Source: Anaerolineales bacterium UBA2395 (GTDB lineage Bacteria > Chloroflexota > Anaerolineae > Anaerolineales > Villigracilaceae). Taken from it: a stretch of DNA of 64,000 bases. The translations under genes were made by a program, and so were the position numbers. Below the pieces are notes generated by a model that worked only from the letters and a program-made list of their open reading frames with translations, had not been told where the DNA came from and searched no databases. Position 1 is the stretch's first letter. Every line of letters starts with the position of its first letter. Location of the stretch: the NCBI GenBank assembly GCA_002343775.1, contig DDSH01000012.1, forward strand, positions 1 to 64,000. The letters are read 5' to 3'. Of this stretch, positions 24,264 to 33,366 are shown one piece after another.

Positions 24264-26579
24264 ATGAGCAACGAAACAAAAAGAATAGCGCATCTTAAAG
24301 ATGAGATGTACAAGATATTATCCGATAATGAAATTGATTCGGATCGTGTTTTGGATATTGCTCACAAACTTGCCCAATCTGTACCTGATCGAACCAGGTT
24401 TTCAGTAGATGCCAGTTTAATAAACCGTCTGGGAAGGGAGTTGGTGACTAGAAAAGAGATAGCGGTTGCAGAATTAATTAAAAATTCCTATGATGCAGAT
24501 GCTACAGAGGTTTCTGTTACATTCCTCGATACTGAGAATTCTGGCGGGACACTAATAATCGAAGATGATGGCAACGGCATGAGTCGAAATCAACTTATTT
24601 CCGGCTTTATGAGACTTGCTTCTACAGAAAAGATTCATGAACCATACTCACCAAAATTTAAAAGGTTGCGTGCTGGTAAAAAGGGAATTGGGCGTTTTGC
24701 AACCCAACGGCTTGGTCGTAAACTGATGATTTCGACTAAATCGCAAAACACTAGAAACGGATTTGAATTAGAGATCGATTGGAATAAATTTGAAACGGAC
24801 AAGGAGCTTTTCCTTATTTCGCAAGAAGTAAGAGAAAATTCCACCAGAGAAAGTGGCGGCACAACACTCAAAATTACAAACCTGGAAGATGCATGGCTTG
24901 ATGAGGATATAAAAAGAGTATTTAGGTATGTCGCTGATCTATTACAACCTTTCAAATTGATGAAACATACAAAAAAAAGCGACAAATTTGAAGTCAAAAT
25001 ATACCATGAAGACGATCAACAAAAAACTGAAGTTGCAAGTGTTGAAAAATTAATTTACGAAAATGCCATTGCCATAATAAATGGTGATGTGAATTCAATT
25101 GGACGAGGTGAAATCAGTTATTCCAGCGAAAGATATCGTGTCAATGTCCCCAAAAAAGAATTTGGATTTAAAGACGACCAAGAAAAAACTCTCAAATTCA
25201 GCTCGTTAAGGAATATTAAGTTTGTAGCCTATTACTTTATTCAGGATGAATTGCCCAAAAATAGCAAATCTTTAATTTGGAATTTTCTCCGTGAAAATGG
25301 GGGAATTCGGATTTATAGAAACGGATTTAAAGTACCACCTTATGGCGATAGCAAGAATGATTGGTTATCATTGGATCAACGTGCGGCTAGACGTTTAATT
25401 CTTGTACCTTTCAAAAACCAAAACTTCATTGGCTTTGTTGAGATTGTAGATGTTGATGGGGACATCTTTGAGGAAACATCCAGCCGTGAAGGATTGCTTG
25501 AAAACACGGCATATAAGGAGCTTCAGTCCTTTGTTGGGAATGCCTTGGAAGAACTGGTCGTTTTTATTGGCGCAGAACGTGGGCGAAAAGTTAGACCGAC
25601 TAAGTCCCTTCAGACTACTCCGCCAATTGACCGTATTGGTATCGCTCTTGAGAGGTTAGACAAGAGTATTGATTTAGTGGTCTCAGAAAGTAAGAATAAA
25701 AAGCTTCCCGAAGTTGCGAAAAATGCCTTATCGCAAATCGCCGAAATTGCCAAAGAAACTGCAGAAACGACGAAATCTCTTTTCGAAGAACACAAGGACG
25801 CCATACGTGTTACTCTGGAAGAAGTCGAGATGCTCCGAATACTCGCCAGCCTTGGATTAGCAATTGGGGAATTTACCCACGAAACTAAGACCCTCTTCCC
25901 CAGTCTGAAGACAGCAGCGGACAACATTGCTAACTCGGCATCGCTAGATGAAATTCACATTATGGCAATCGAAATGAAAAGAAATGTGGATTCGTTAACA
26001 GATTATCTATCATATTTTGACAGAAGTATTGCGGCTAACACACAAAGAGACACAAAGCCGCAAGATATAAATCAAGTTTTGTATCAATTCTGGAAAACGA
26101 TTTATCCCTCAGCAAAGGTAAGAGGCATTTCAGTTATTGAACCTGAAATTCATGGCTACAATTTGTTGACTACATCTATGCATCCATCAGAATGGTCTTC
26201 CATCCTATTTAATCTTTATACAAATTCATTGAAGGCTATTTACCGCACCAGAAGAGGTAATGGAAAAATATTCATAAAAGGTGGCAAGGAAGGCAGGTAT
26301 ATTTTCGCGGAGTTCGCAGATGATGGTGATGGAGTGAAAGAAAAGATTCGAGATAAAATATTTAATGCTTTCATAACTACTTCCCAGATTCCCAATCCGC
26401 TTGAAGATCCAATCCAAGGGTTGCAAGGGTCAGGATTGGGATTGAAAATTGTAAAAGATATCGTAGAGTCCAGAAAAGGAAAGATATATCTTATTGGTGC
26501 ACCCCGAGGGTATAGCACCTGCTTCCGAATTGAAATCCCAGTAGCAACAAACGAAGAAAAGAGGGAATATGACTATTAA
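24264..26579 (+). CDS. Dual GHKL ATPase: MORC/MutL-like N-terminus with histidine kinase-like core
   Basis: 771 residues. Near residue 50-150: RELVTRKEIAVAELIKNSYDADATEV (N box), IIEDDGNGM (G1) and KKGIGRFATQRLG (G2), the layout of Hsp90/MutL/MORC ATPases. The C-terminal 250 residues form a sensor kinase core: GEFTHETKT with H539 as a possible phospho-acceptor, N box NLYTNSLKA, DDGDGV, NAFITT and GSGLGLKIV. So two ATP-binding folds lie in one chain. It starts 5 bp after the methyltransferase and overlaps the receiver gene by 11 bp. MutL/MORC-type ATPases beside methyltransferases are known from restriction-type systems; the joined kinase core is the unusual part. Confidence 0.8.
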   Translation: MSNETKRIAHLKDEMYKILSDNEIDSDRVLDIAHKLAQSVPDRTRFSVDASLINRLGRELVTRKEIAVAELIKNSYDADATEVSVTFLDTENSGGTLIIEDDGNGMSRNQLISGFMRLASTEKIHEPYSPKFKRLRAGKKGIGRFATQRLGRKLMISTKSQNTRNGFELEIDWNKFETDKELFLISQEVRENSTRESGGTTLKITNLEDAWLDEDIKRVFRYVADLLQPFKLMKHTKKSDKFEVKIYHEDDQQKTEVASVEKLIYENAIAIINGDVNSIGRGEISYSSERYRVNVPKKEFGFKDDQEKTLKFSSLRNIKFVAYYFIQDELPKNSKSLIWNFLRENGGIRIYRNGFKVPPYGDSKNDWLSLDQRAARRLILVPFKNQNFIGFVEIVDVDGDIFEETSSREGLLENTAYKELQSFVGNALEELVVFIGAERGRKVRPTKSLQTTPPIDRIGIALERLDKSIDLVVSESKNKKLPEVAKNALSQIAEIAKETAETTKSLFEEHKDAIRVTLEEVEMLRILASLGLAIGEFTHETKTLFPSLKTAADNIANSASLDEIHIMAIEMKRNVDSLTDYLSYFDRSIAANTQRDTKPQDINQVLYQFWKTIYPSAKVRGISVIEPEIHGYNLLTTSMHPSEWSSILFNLYTNSLKAIYRTRRGNGKIFIKGGKEGRYIFAEFADDGDGVKEKIRDKIFNAFITTSQIPNPLEDPIQGLQGSGLGLKIVKDIVESRKGKIYLIGAPRGYSTCFRIEIPVATNEEKREYDY

Positions 26580-27690
26580 GTATCTTTACCTTGATGACGC
26601 AAACCAAGCTGAAATCAGACCTTTTGTTACGTCAGTAATGCGTTCTGGTAAGGTTGAAATTATCCATGAACATCCCGCCAAATATCTGAATAACATGGAA
26701 GAATTTACTGTCACGCTCAGGCAGTATGATGGGATTATTCTCGATTGGCGACTCGATGAATATGTTCAGTCGACAGAAGGCGAAATTAGAAAATTCAACT
26801 TTCGTGCAGGCGGGCTTGCGCAAGAAATTCATTCTCTAACATCCGAAGGCTCGATTGCACCGGTGCCAATTGTTTTATGGTCCGCAACACAAAAATTCAA
26901 AGGTTCATTTCAAAATGACTTTACTGCTCAAGATCTTTTTATTGCAAAATACACCAAGGAGGAAATAGGTGAGAGTGGTGGGCAAATAGCTAATGAACTT
27001 GAAGCCCTTGCAAAAGGATATAAGTCCATCGTGGAAGGTCGTGGCACAATTAATAATCTCGCGGTGTTACTTGGTTGCAAAGAAAAAGTTGAATATGCAG
27101 ATGTTAGGGTATTAGACAGATTTTCAGCAGACACCTTTTCTGCTCATGAAGTGGCAAACTTTATTCTTGAGAAAATAATTCATCATCCCGGGCTGTTGAT
27201 ATCGGAAGAGCTTTTGCTGTCCAGACTTGGAATCAACAGAAATGCATCGCCTGGGTGGGTTGAAGTGAAAAAGATTCTTGATCCTTATATTTATAAAGGA
27301 CCATTTTTCGAGGCATGGCCGCGATGGTGGGCACGGGGTATCGAGGATGATTGGTGGTTTTCAGTTATAAAAGCAGAATCACCGCTTAGTGTGCTTTCCG
27401 CACCAGAGAGAATAGCAATGATTTCTGATGTTACAAAGATCGAAGGACTGACGGCTCAGTCACCTTTAAAACCGGGCTACCATGATAAGTTCTACACAAT
27501 TTGTGAGGAGACTCGGTCTCCTTTAGATCCAATTGATGGAGTAATAATTGAAGAACCTCAACCTGAACCGTGGCAAGAACGGAGGTATATATCTCTTGAA
27601 GTTGCATTGAAGCGTAGGAGCGAAAATTTTCGTCCTCACCGATTGGAATTTGAAAGACTTAAAGCTATTGCGGAAAACCAGGAAAAATAG
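26569..27690 (+). CDS. Receiver-domain protein with novel C-terminus
   Basis: 373 residues. The first 130 form a response-regulator receiver fold: acidic pair D9-D10 in YLYLDDANQ, likely phospho-acceptor D59 in YDGIILDWRLDE, S105/T107 in IVLWSATQ and K127 in FIAKYT. It has unusually large loops compared with CheY (about 120 residues). The remaining 240 residues are not recognised; they hold several Trp (EAWPRWWARGIEDDWWFSV). GAGGGAAT precedes the ATG, which overlaps the kinase-like gene by 11 bp. Most likely H539 of the neighbour phosphorylates D59 and this switches the C-terminal part. Confidence 0.75.
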   Translation: MTIKYLYLDDANQAEIRPFVTSVMRSGKVEIIHEHPAKYLNNMEEFTVTLRQYDGIILDWRLDEYVQSTEGEIRKFNFRAGGLAQEIHSLTSEGSIAPVPIVLWSATQKFKGSFQNDFTAQDLFIAKYTKEEIGESGGQIANELEALAKGYKSIVEGRGTINNLAVLLGCKEKVEYADVRVLDRFSADTFSAHEVANFILEKIIHHPGLLISEELLLSRLGINRNASPGWVEVKKILDPYIYKGPFFEAWPRWWARGIEDDWWFSVIKAESPLSVLSAPERIAMISDVTKIEGLTAQSPLKPGYHDKFYTICEETRSPLDPIDGVIIEEPQPEPWQERRYISLEVALKRRSENFRPHRLEFERLKAIAENQEK

Positions 27691-27700
27691 GTGGGAGATT

Positions 27701-28426
27701 ATGACAAACTCAAAAGTATTCCGCGAAAACATTTCTGGTAATTTAAGGCGAATCGCTGAATTTTTAAATCGAAAAGGAATCATAAGCGATGTCAGCCCTC
27801 TTTTTAAAGCTGCCAGTCAGTGCCTAAGTAGAGAGGGCGATTTATGGGGATATAGAATTGAGAGGCTTATTTTTCATAAAGTTGGGGAAGTTCGTGCTCA
27901 ATCCCATAAGATCTCAAGTATTTCATTGGAAATAAATGTAGATGTAGAAGGCATATGTAATATAGCTGTTGGTTTTGATCCTCTGACAAAGTTGAGTTTA
28001 GACCTGACAATAATGGCAACCGGTAACGAAGAAGTAGATACTGCACCAATGAGTGCATGGCATTTAGATCGCCACACCCAAAATGCAAATTTTTCCCATC
28101 CAAGTTATCATTTTCAGTTTGGCGGCAATCGAATGAAATACGAGCATGAACAATACGGACTTGTGCTGATAACCGATTCTCCACGAATACCTCACCCCCC
28201 AATGGATGGAATTTTAGGGATAGATTTTGCTATCATAAATTTTTGGGAAGTTGAGAAAATACGATTTAGGAATGAAGGGGAGTACACAAACGTATTGAAC
28301 GAATCAATAAACATGCTGTGGAAACCCTATGTTGAAAACCTGCATAATTATTGGCAACAAAACGCACAGTTGCTTCAGTGGAAACCTCATATTAATTGGC
28401 ATCAGCTTCCACCGAAAACAACCTAA
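27701..28426 (+). CDS. Unknown protein of the AT-rich cassette, 241 aa
   Basis: No family recognised. N-terminal third is helical (VFRENISGNLRRIAEFLNRKGI), the middle beta-rich, and a striking cluster of conserved-looking residues follows: SAWHLDRH, HPSYHFQFGGN, PRIPHPPMDGILGIDFAIINFW. Such spaced His/Asp could bind metal or form an active site. GTGGGAGATT precedes the ATG at 27701, 10 bp after the receiver gene. Last gene of the cassette; the obvious candidate for an effector because no nuclease is otherwise encoded. Confidence 0.7.
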   Translation: MTNSKVFRENISGNLRRIAEFLNRKGIISDVSPLFKAASQCLSREGDLWGYRIERLIFHKVGEVRAQSHKISSISLEINVDVEGICNIAVGFDPLTKLSLDLTIMATGNEEVDTAPMSAWHLDRHTQNANFSHPSYHFQFGGNRMKYEHEQYGLVLITDSPRIPHPPMDGILGIDFAIINFWEVEKIRFRNEGEYTNVLNESINMLWKPYVENLHNYWQQNAQLLQWKPHINWHQLPPKTT

Positions 28427-28450
28427 TAATTAAAGTAAAAAAATCTTAGC

Positions 28451-28482
28451 GACACGGACGGGATACCCGTCCGTGTCTTTTT
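28451..28482 (+). terminator. Terminator ending the AT-rich cassette
   Basis: Twelve-base perfect arms GACACGGACGGG and CCCGTCCGTGTC close ATA, followed by TTTTT. The next gene's ATG lies six bases further, so the hairpin both ends the cassette and abuts the VirB4-like start, as in the minus-strand block. Confidence 0.8.
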
Positions 28483-28487
28483 GTATC

Positions 28488-30242
28488 ATGCCGTCCATGC
28501 CTGAACCTCAAGAACACTTTGCCGCCTCCATCGCCTCCGAAGCCGTGGAAGTCCTGGAAGACCATCTGCTCTTTCCGGGCGGGTATCTCCTGCCGCTCTC
28601 AGCGCGTGGCACGGGGGTGCCCGGTATGGCAGATCGTCCCTGGTCGCGTTTGACCTCGGATGTCTTCTATCCCAACCTGCCGGTCATGTACTCGCTTGCC
28701 ATGCATCGCGAACCGCCGGATGTCCTACGCGGATCATTACGTGCGCGTCGTACTCTGTTTGAAGGTTTCATGATGGCGCTGGCGGAGAAGACCGGTCGGC
28801 GTCCCTCGATGGCGGAACGTTCCGCCGATCATGCGATGGATGCGGCTGAGTCAGAACTGACCTTTGGAAAGCCAGCGTTCAAGATCGCCTTGATGTCGGC
28901 ACTGTTTGTCGAGCGTAATCGTTTTGAAGAAGCAGAGGCAGCGCGCAGGGTGATCGAATCCAATTTGCGTGCTCGTGGGCTCACAGCTCAAAGACTCTTC
29001 TACATCGCAGAACGTGCCCTGCATCATTTCCAACCCGGAGGAAAGTTATTTCCCGGACTGGATGAGCCGACCTTATTCCTTGAAGAGACCTTGCCTCTCA
29101 TGCCTGCACCTTCCAGGCAGGTCATGCCTGTCGAAGATTCTGTTTGGATCGGCACGCATGCAAGAGATGGACGGGATATCCACTTCTCCTTCACCAAAGG
29201 ACTCGATCCCGCCGTTCCGCCGCCACCCCATGCCACCACACTCATTCTCGGTGAACCTGGTGCCGGCAAGACCAGCCTCTTGCGTTGGATCATGTTGCAG
29301 CGATTGCTACAAGGCAGAACTGTCATCTCGATTGACCCCGAAGGCGAGAACAACAAACTCTGTGAAGCGGTGGGCGGAAGAGTCGTGCCGGCGGGTATTC
29401 CGGACGATAAGGAGACCTGCCTCATTCACCCCCTGCAGGGTGAGAACCCGGCAGAGTTGTTGCTGGCTGTCCGTTTCCTGATCGCCTCGCTTGCTGGTGA
29501 ATCGGTTTTATCTCCTGGCGTGCAAGCCGCCCTGCATGAAGCCGTGAAGCGGCGTTGGGATCGCCGACCCGGAGCGATGACCATCGCGGAATTCGTGGAG
29601 ACCCTGGGAACGATCAGTGTCCCCGAGTCCGCCATGCCGCTTGCATTGTTACGCCCTTTTATGCGCGGTGGACTCTTTGAGGGTTTCTTCGATAGACCCA
29701 AGGCTTTGTTGTCCCCGCACTTCCCTGCTGGACAATGGTGGAACTTTGATCTCTCCTCCCTGCGTGAAGAGAACCGTGCCATTGTGCATTCGGTGCTGGC
29801 TTGGTTTTTGTATCATGCCGTGACGGTCGGCAAACAACCGATGGACATCTTCATCGATGAGGGCTGGCGCTTGTTGCGCAGTGGTCCGTTCACGGATCTA
29901 TTGGATGAATTAGGACGCCGTGCCCGCAAACGCGGCGTCGGCGTGACGCTCATCACACATCTGCCGGCTGACCTCATGAAGAATCCCACCTCACTCAGTT
30001 TGGCATCTACGGCTTTCATTGGTCGGCTTGGACCAGATGAAGCCTTTGCCTTCTATCGTTCCTTGGGTGTGCCGGAAAGTGAAGCACGCAAGAATGCCGA
30101 GACCACTTCAAGATTGCCACCCAGAGTCTTTCTGGCAGCACCCTCTGCTGGTCGAGGCGCATTGTTCCCGGTGTTGGTTTCCATCCCGCCCACCTGGATC
30201 CAATTTTGGAAACAGCTTGGGGCAATGGGAGTGCAGCGATGA
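28488..30242 (+). CDS. VirB4-like conjugation/secretion ATPase
   Basis: 584 residues. Walker A G255-EPGAGKT and Walker B MDIFIDE458GW, then RARKRGVGVTLITHLPADL and a C-terminal LPPRVFLAA, match the ATPase core of VirB4/TrbE/CagE proteins. The N-terminal portion is shorter than in typical VirB4 (about 800 residues in total). No ribosome site is seen before the ATG at 28488, which sits just after a terminator. It should energise assembly of a type IV-type secretion channel at the inner membrane. Confidence 0.8.
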   Translation: MPSMPEPQEHFAASIASEAVEVLEDHLLFPGGYLLPLSARGTGVPGMADRPWSRLTSDVFYPNLPVMYSLAMHREPPDVLRGSLRARRTLFEGFMMALAEKTGRRPSMAERSADHAMDAAESELTFGKPAFKIALMSALFVERNRFEEAEAARRVIESNLRARGLTAQRLFYIAERALHHFQPGGKLFPGLDEPTLFLEETLPLMPAPSRQVMPVEDSVWIGTHARDGRDIHFSFTKGLDPAVPPPPHATTLILGEPGAGKTSLLRWIMLQRLLQGRTVISIDPEGENNKLCEAVGGRVVPAGIPDDKETCLIHPLQGENPAELLLAVRFLIASLAGESVLSPGVQAALHEAVKRRWDRRPGAMTIAEFVETLGTISVPESAMPLALLRPFMRGGLFEGFFDRPKALLSPHFPAGQWWNFDLSSLREENRAIVHSVLAWFLYHAVTVGKQPMDIFIDEGWRLLRSGPFTDLLDELGRRARKRGVGVTLITHLPADLMKNPTSLSLASTAFIGRLGPDEAFAFYRSLGVPESEARKNAETTSRLPPRVFLAAPSAGRGALFPVLVSIPPTWIQFWKQLGAMGVQR

Positions 30243-32737
30243 TCCACCCAAAGAGCGGGTACAAGCACCCGCATGGCGGGTATGTATGTATTCATTGTGG
30301 ATACGAACATGCCAGTGCTCCAGATCAGTGTCCCCTCTGTAATGGCGAATGGCAGGGATGGGAATTGCTTTTTGCCCCGCACGCGCTGGATGATCTGCGC
30401 GCACAGGTCATGGGTTGGATTGCTCAATTGCCGTTCCCTACCATGATGGAATGGATCGCATCCTCAAAGGGATTGCGTGTGCGGTTGTATCTGCCTCCGC
30501 ATGTAGCAGAAGGAGTGGTGAATTCCTGGTCAGCCATGACCGGACAGCATTCCAGGTGGCGCAGTTTGGGCATTGTGAAAATCCAATCCGATGGATATGC
30601 CCTGCATACCAGCAATCGCTTACCGTCGCTCATTGCATCAGCAAAAGATAGCGACCCTCTGCTTGCCATTGGCAGCCGGCTGATTAGTGCCGCTCGCGAA
30701 GGGCATGATGCCAGTCTACGTCTTTGGCTGCTTGGAAACGAAGATCAACTGCAGGAGAAGTTACGCAGCCTGTCTTCCTACTCGTATGGCACCGAAGGCG
30801 GCGTCGGCAATGACACACCCAACTCGTGGGGCATGCAGTTGGATTTTCTACGTGCCGGACTTTTCTTCGGGATGATCATGGCGGGCATCAGTGGCGGGAT
30901 TCTATTTGCGGGTTGGTTCAATCCGTTTGCGGTCTCCATGTTTGTGATCGCTGGTATCACGATCTGTATTGCTTCGGCTTTAGGTATTCGGGATTGGCTC
31001 GCGTGGAGATCGATCCCCAAGGAAGTTGTGGAGAGACGGATACAGGAGCCGCTGTTGAAGGTCGCCTTCTCCATCTCTGAACCGATCCAACTTCCATTGC
31101 TGGCTGGGGAGCAATCGTGGCAACCGATTGAATCCACCTGGCCCGCCATCCAAAAACACGGCTTTCCATTACCTGCCGGTGAACTCGCCGGATTGATCGC
31201 ACCACTTCAATTAGGTGAAGGCTCGGGGTTGTTGGATCGTGCCGTCTGGCAGGAAGTGCCGGCGCCGCCGCCATCGCAACCGTTGCTTGAGGCAGGTTTC
31301 AAGATCGGGCAGAGTGTTGCAACCGGCGAACAGGTCGGAGTCGATCCGGATGGACATGGTCTCGCAACCGGTGGCAGTCGTTCAGGCAAATCATCATTTG
31401 TTTATTCCATGCTGGAACAACTGACCGCCAAAGGCGATGATGCCCCTGGAATATTTTTGGTCGATCCACATGTGTCGCTTGCAGATGCCTTTCTCGATGC
31501 GATTGCTCAATTGCCAGAGGAACAAAAGCAAAAAGCAATCAAGAGATTACGTGTCATAACTCCAGATCAACCGCAGGTCATTCCCTTGAACCTACTTGCC
31601 GTTCCCGACTTTACCTGGGCAGGCAATGCCATCGTTCAGGTCGGACGGCGCATCTGGGATGACTACTGGGGTCCACGTATGCAGGCGGCGCTGCTTGGAT
31701 TATTTCGCCTGGCGCATGTCTGGAACCAGCATCACCCCGAAGCCGGACTGGGTTTATTGCACGTGGTCTTCATGGCGTTCAACAAACCCTGGCGGCATAA
31801 GGCGATGGCGTTGTTACCTCCCGGTGAACGCATGGGCGCTTTGGCACTGGACGCCTTGCTTGGACAAACCGGTGAGGGAGACAAGTGGAGTCAGGGCTGG
31901 GTCACGGAAGTGATCAGCCCGGTACTCTCGAAGGTCATGGCATTGGAGTTATCGCCCTGGTTGTTCTCCGCCATGCATCAGGAACGCTTTGTGGATCTGA
32001 ATCAATGGATCGACGAACGCGCCTGGATCGTATTGCGTTTGCCATCCGGTGAGATGGGGCGCGAAGGTGCAAGGCTGACTGCCGGCGTTCTATATAACGT
32101 CTTCGATGCCGCGTATCGTAAGGCGACGTTGGAGAAGCCAACACCCTTTTATTTCATCGTCGATGAAGCGCAGGAAATCGGATCGGGGATGCGTCTGGAG
32201 TCGATGCTGGCAGAAGGTGCCAAGTTCGGCGCGCGCATGTTCGTGCTGGCACAGTCACTTTCCATGATGCGCAAGGTGGAAGGCATGGAACCGGTTGTAC
32301 AAGCCATGCTTGCCAATACCTCCACCCAGATGTTCTTCTCGCCCGATCCGGAGGATGCGGATCTGATCCGCGCCACGTTGAACTCGACCGTGCGCTACGG
32401 GGACATGACACTCGACTTGCCTTCATTACAGTGCTGGCTGCGGGCGCGTATTGGCGGGAGATGGCAGCCGCCGACCCTGACGCAGATCAAGCCCCTACCA
32501 AGAGCAGATGCTGCGAGAGTCCGCGCGCTGATCGAGGATGTCATTGCAGCTCATCCCAACGATTATCTGCCAGCCGATGGCTGGCAGGAGAAAGCTTCCA
32601 AAGTTCTGGAGGATATGCTGCCGGCAGCATTATCCAAACTGCTGGATGAATTCCTGGCAGTACGCATCGAGGAGCAGCGCAATACCCAGATCCGCCAGCC
32701 CGCACCAGTTGAGGATGAAAGGCGTTTGGGATTTTGA
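30239..32737 (+). CDS. TraG/VirD4-like ATPase with N-terminal zinc ribbon
   Basis: 832 residues. C17xxC20 and C31xxC34 form a zinc ribbon; two membrane helices at about 202-250 (LFFGMIMAGISGGILFAGW, FAVSMFVIAGITICIASAL); Walker A GGSRSGKS near 378-385; Walker B FYFIVD642E643A; and the AQSLSMMRKVEG segment typical of HerA/FtsK-type coupling proteins. Such proteins pump DNA or hand cargo to the channel. ATG and the previous stop overlap (ATGA). The ribbon fused to the membrane part is unusual and may read a signal or bind DNA. Confidence 0.8.
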   Translation: MIHPKSGYKHPHGGYVCIHCGYEHASAPDQCPLCNGEWQGWELLFAPHALDDLRAQVMGWIAQLPFPTMMEWIASSKGLRVRLYLPPHVAEGVVNSWSAMTGQHSRWRSLGIVKIQSDGYALHTSNRLPSLIASAKDSDPLLAIGSRLISAAREGHDASLRLWLLGNEDQLQEKLRSLSSYSYGTEGGVGNDTPNSWGMQLDFLRAGLFFGMIMAGISGGILFAGWFNPFAVSMFVIAGITICIASALGIRDWLAWRSIPKEVVERRIQEPLLKVAFSISEPIQLPLLAGEQSWQPIESTWPAIQKHGFPLPAGELAGLIAPLQLGEGSGLLDRAVWQEVPAPPPSQPLLEAGFKIGQSVATGEQVGVDPDGHGLATGGSRSGKSSFVYSMLEQLTAKGDDAPGIFLVDPHVSLADAFLDAIAQLPEEQKQKAIKRLRVITPDQPQVIPLNLLAVPDFTWAGNAIVQVGRRIWDDYWGPRMQAALLGLFRLAHVWNQHHPEAGLGLLHVVFMAFNKPWRHKAMALLPPGERMGALALDALLGQTGEGDKWSQGWVTEVISPVLSKVMALELSPWLFSAMHQERFVDLNQWIDERAWIVLRLPSGEMGREGARLTAGVLYNVFDAAYRKATLEKPTPFYFIVDEAQEIGSGMRLESMLAEGAKFGARMFVLAQSLSMMRKVEGMEPVVQAMLANTSTQMFFSPDPEDADLIRATLNSTVRYGDMTLDLPSLQCWLRARIGGRWQPPTLTQIKPLPRADAARVRALIEDVIAAHPNDYLPADGWQEKASKVLEDMLPAALSKLLDEFLAVRIEEQRNTQIRQPAPVEDERRLGF

Positions 32738-32865
32738 TGACCGCAACAACTTTGCGTATTCTGTTGGTGGTCTGTGGTGGACCGCTTGCCTGCACCCTGA
32801 CCTGTATTGGCATTTTGTATTCTGCCTGGCGTTTGTCCCGCAGGGGAAACGGATGGGATCGATGA
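32737..32865 (+). CDS. Small membrane protein, 42 aa
   Basis: Read directly between the TraG-like gene and the next: starts MTATTLRILLVVCGGPLA, one or two short hydrophobic stretches with three Cys, then a basic tail AWRLSRRGNGWDR. The ATG shares one base with the TraG-like stop (TGATG) and the stop overlaps the next start (ATGA). Coupling on both sides is good evidence for a real gene. Function unknown; perhaps a small channel subunit. Confidence 0.65.
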   Translation: MTATTLRILLVVCGGPLACTLTCIGILYSAWRLSRRGNGWDR

Positions 32866-33191
32866 GTGACATGAATGTTTTGATCGAGCAGATGGTTACA
32901 GAGATTTCCACGCAAACGTTCCAATTGGAAGACCGTCGTCTGCGGCTGTTCCTGAATTGGTTGATGGAGCACAGTATCGAAATGAAGGTTTCCCTTGGAA
33001 CCTTTGATACCGGTCTAAAAGATACTGACATTCAGGAACGCTTCCGATCAGCACTTAAGACCTGGCTGCAGTCCCTGCCGGCGCAGGGTTTGCTTTGGGA
33101 ATACCAAACCATCACTGGAGAGATTGGGTGGTGGCGCGATCTTGATCCTTCTCGATGGAAGCTGATCATAAAAACGGAAGAGGAGCCATAA
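32862..33191 (+). CDS. Hypothetical protein, 109 aa
   Basis: Soluble and mostly helical: MSDMNVLIEQMVTEISTQTF, RRLRLFLNWLMEHSIEM, DTDIQERFRSALKTWLQSL, with a Trp-rich end (GWWRDLDPSRWKLII). Its start overlaps the preceding small gene (ATGA). The longer open frame upstream would overlap two other genes and is not used. Function unknown. Confidence 0.6.
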   Translation: MSDMNVLIEQMVTEISTQTFQLEDRRLRLFLNWLMEHSIEMKVSLGTFDTGLKDTDIQERFRSALKTWLQSLPAQGLLWEYQTITGEIGWWRDLDPSRWKLIIKTEEEP

Positions 33192-33359
33192 ATGATGTGG
33201 TTCCTCGCCGGTGTAGGCGTCGGCATCTTCGTTGGGTATCTACTGGGTCTTGTGATCCCTCTCCAGATCTTCATGATCATCTGTCTGGTTTTGGCAGGCT
33301 TGCTGGTTCTATTGTTCTTCCTGTTCCATCTCGGCGTCCGGGATTTCCAGGAATATTAG
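33192..33359 (+). CDS. Small two-helix membrane protein, 55 aa
   Basis: Starts directly after the preceding stop (TAAATG) with AGGAGCC upstream. Two hydrophobic helices (residues 3-22 and 25-46) joined by a Pro-Leu turn, then a charged tail VRDFQEY. Probably inner membrane. Seven bases separate it from the next start. Function unknown. Confidence 0.65.
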   Translation: MMWFLAGVGVGIFVGYLLGLVIPLQIFMIICLVLAGLLVLLFFLFHLGVRDFQEY

Positions 33360-33366
33360 GAGTGTT

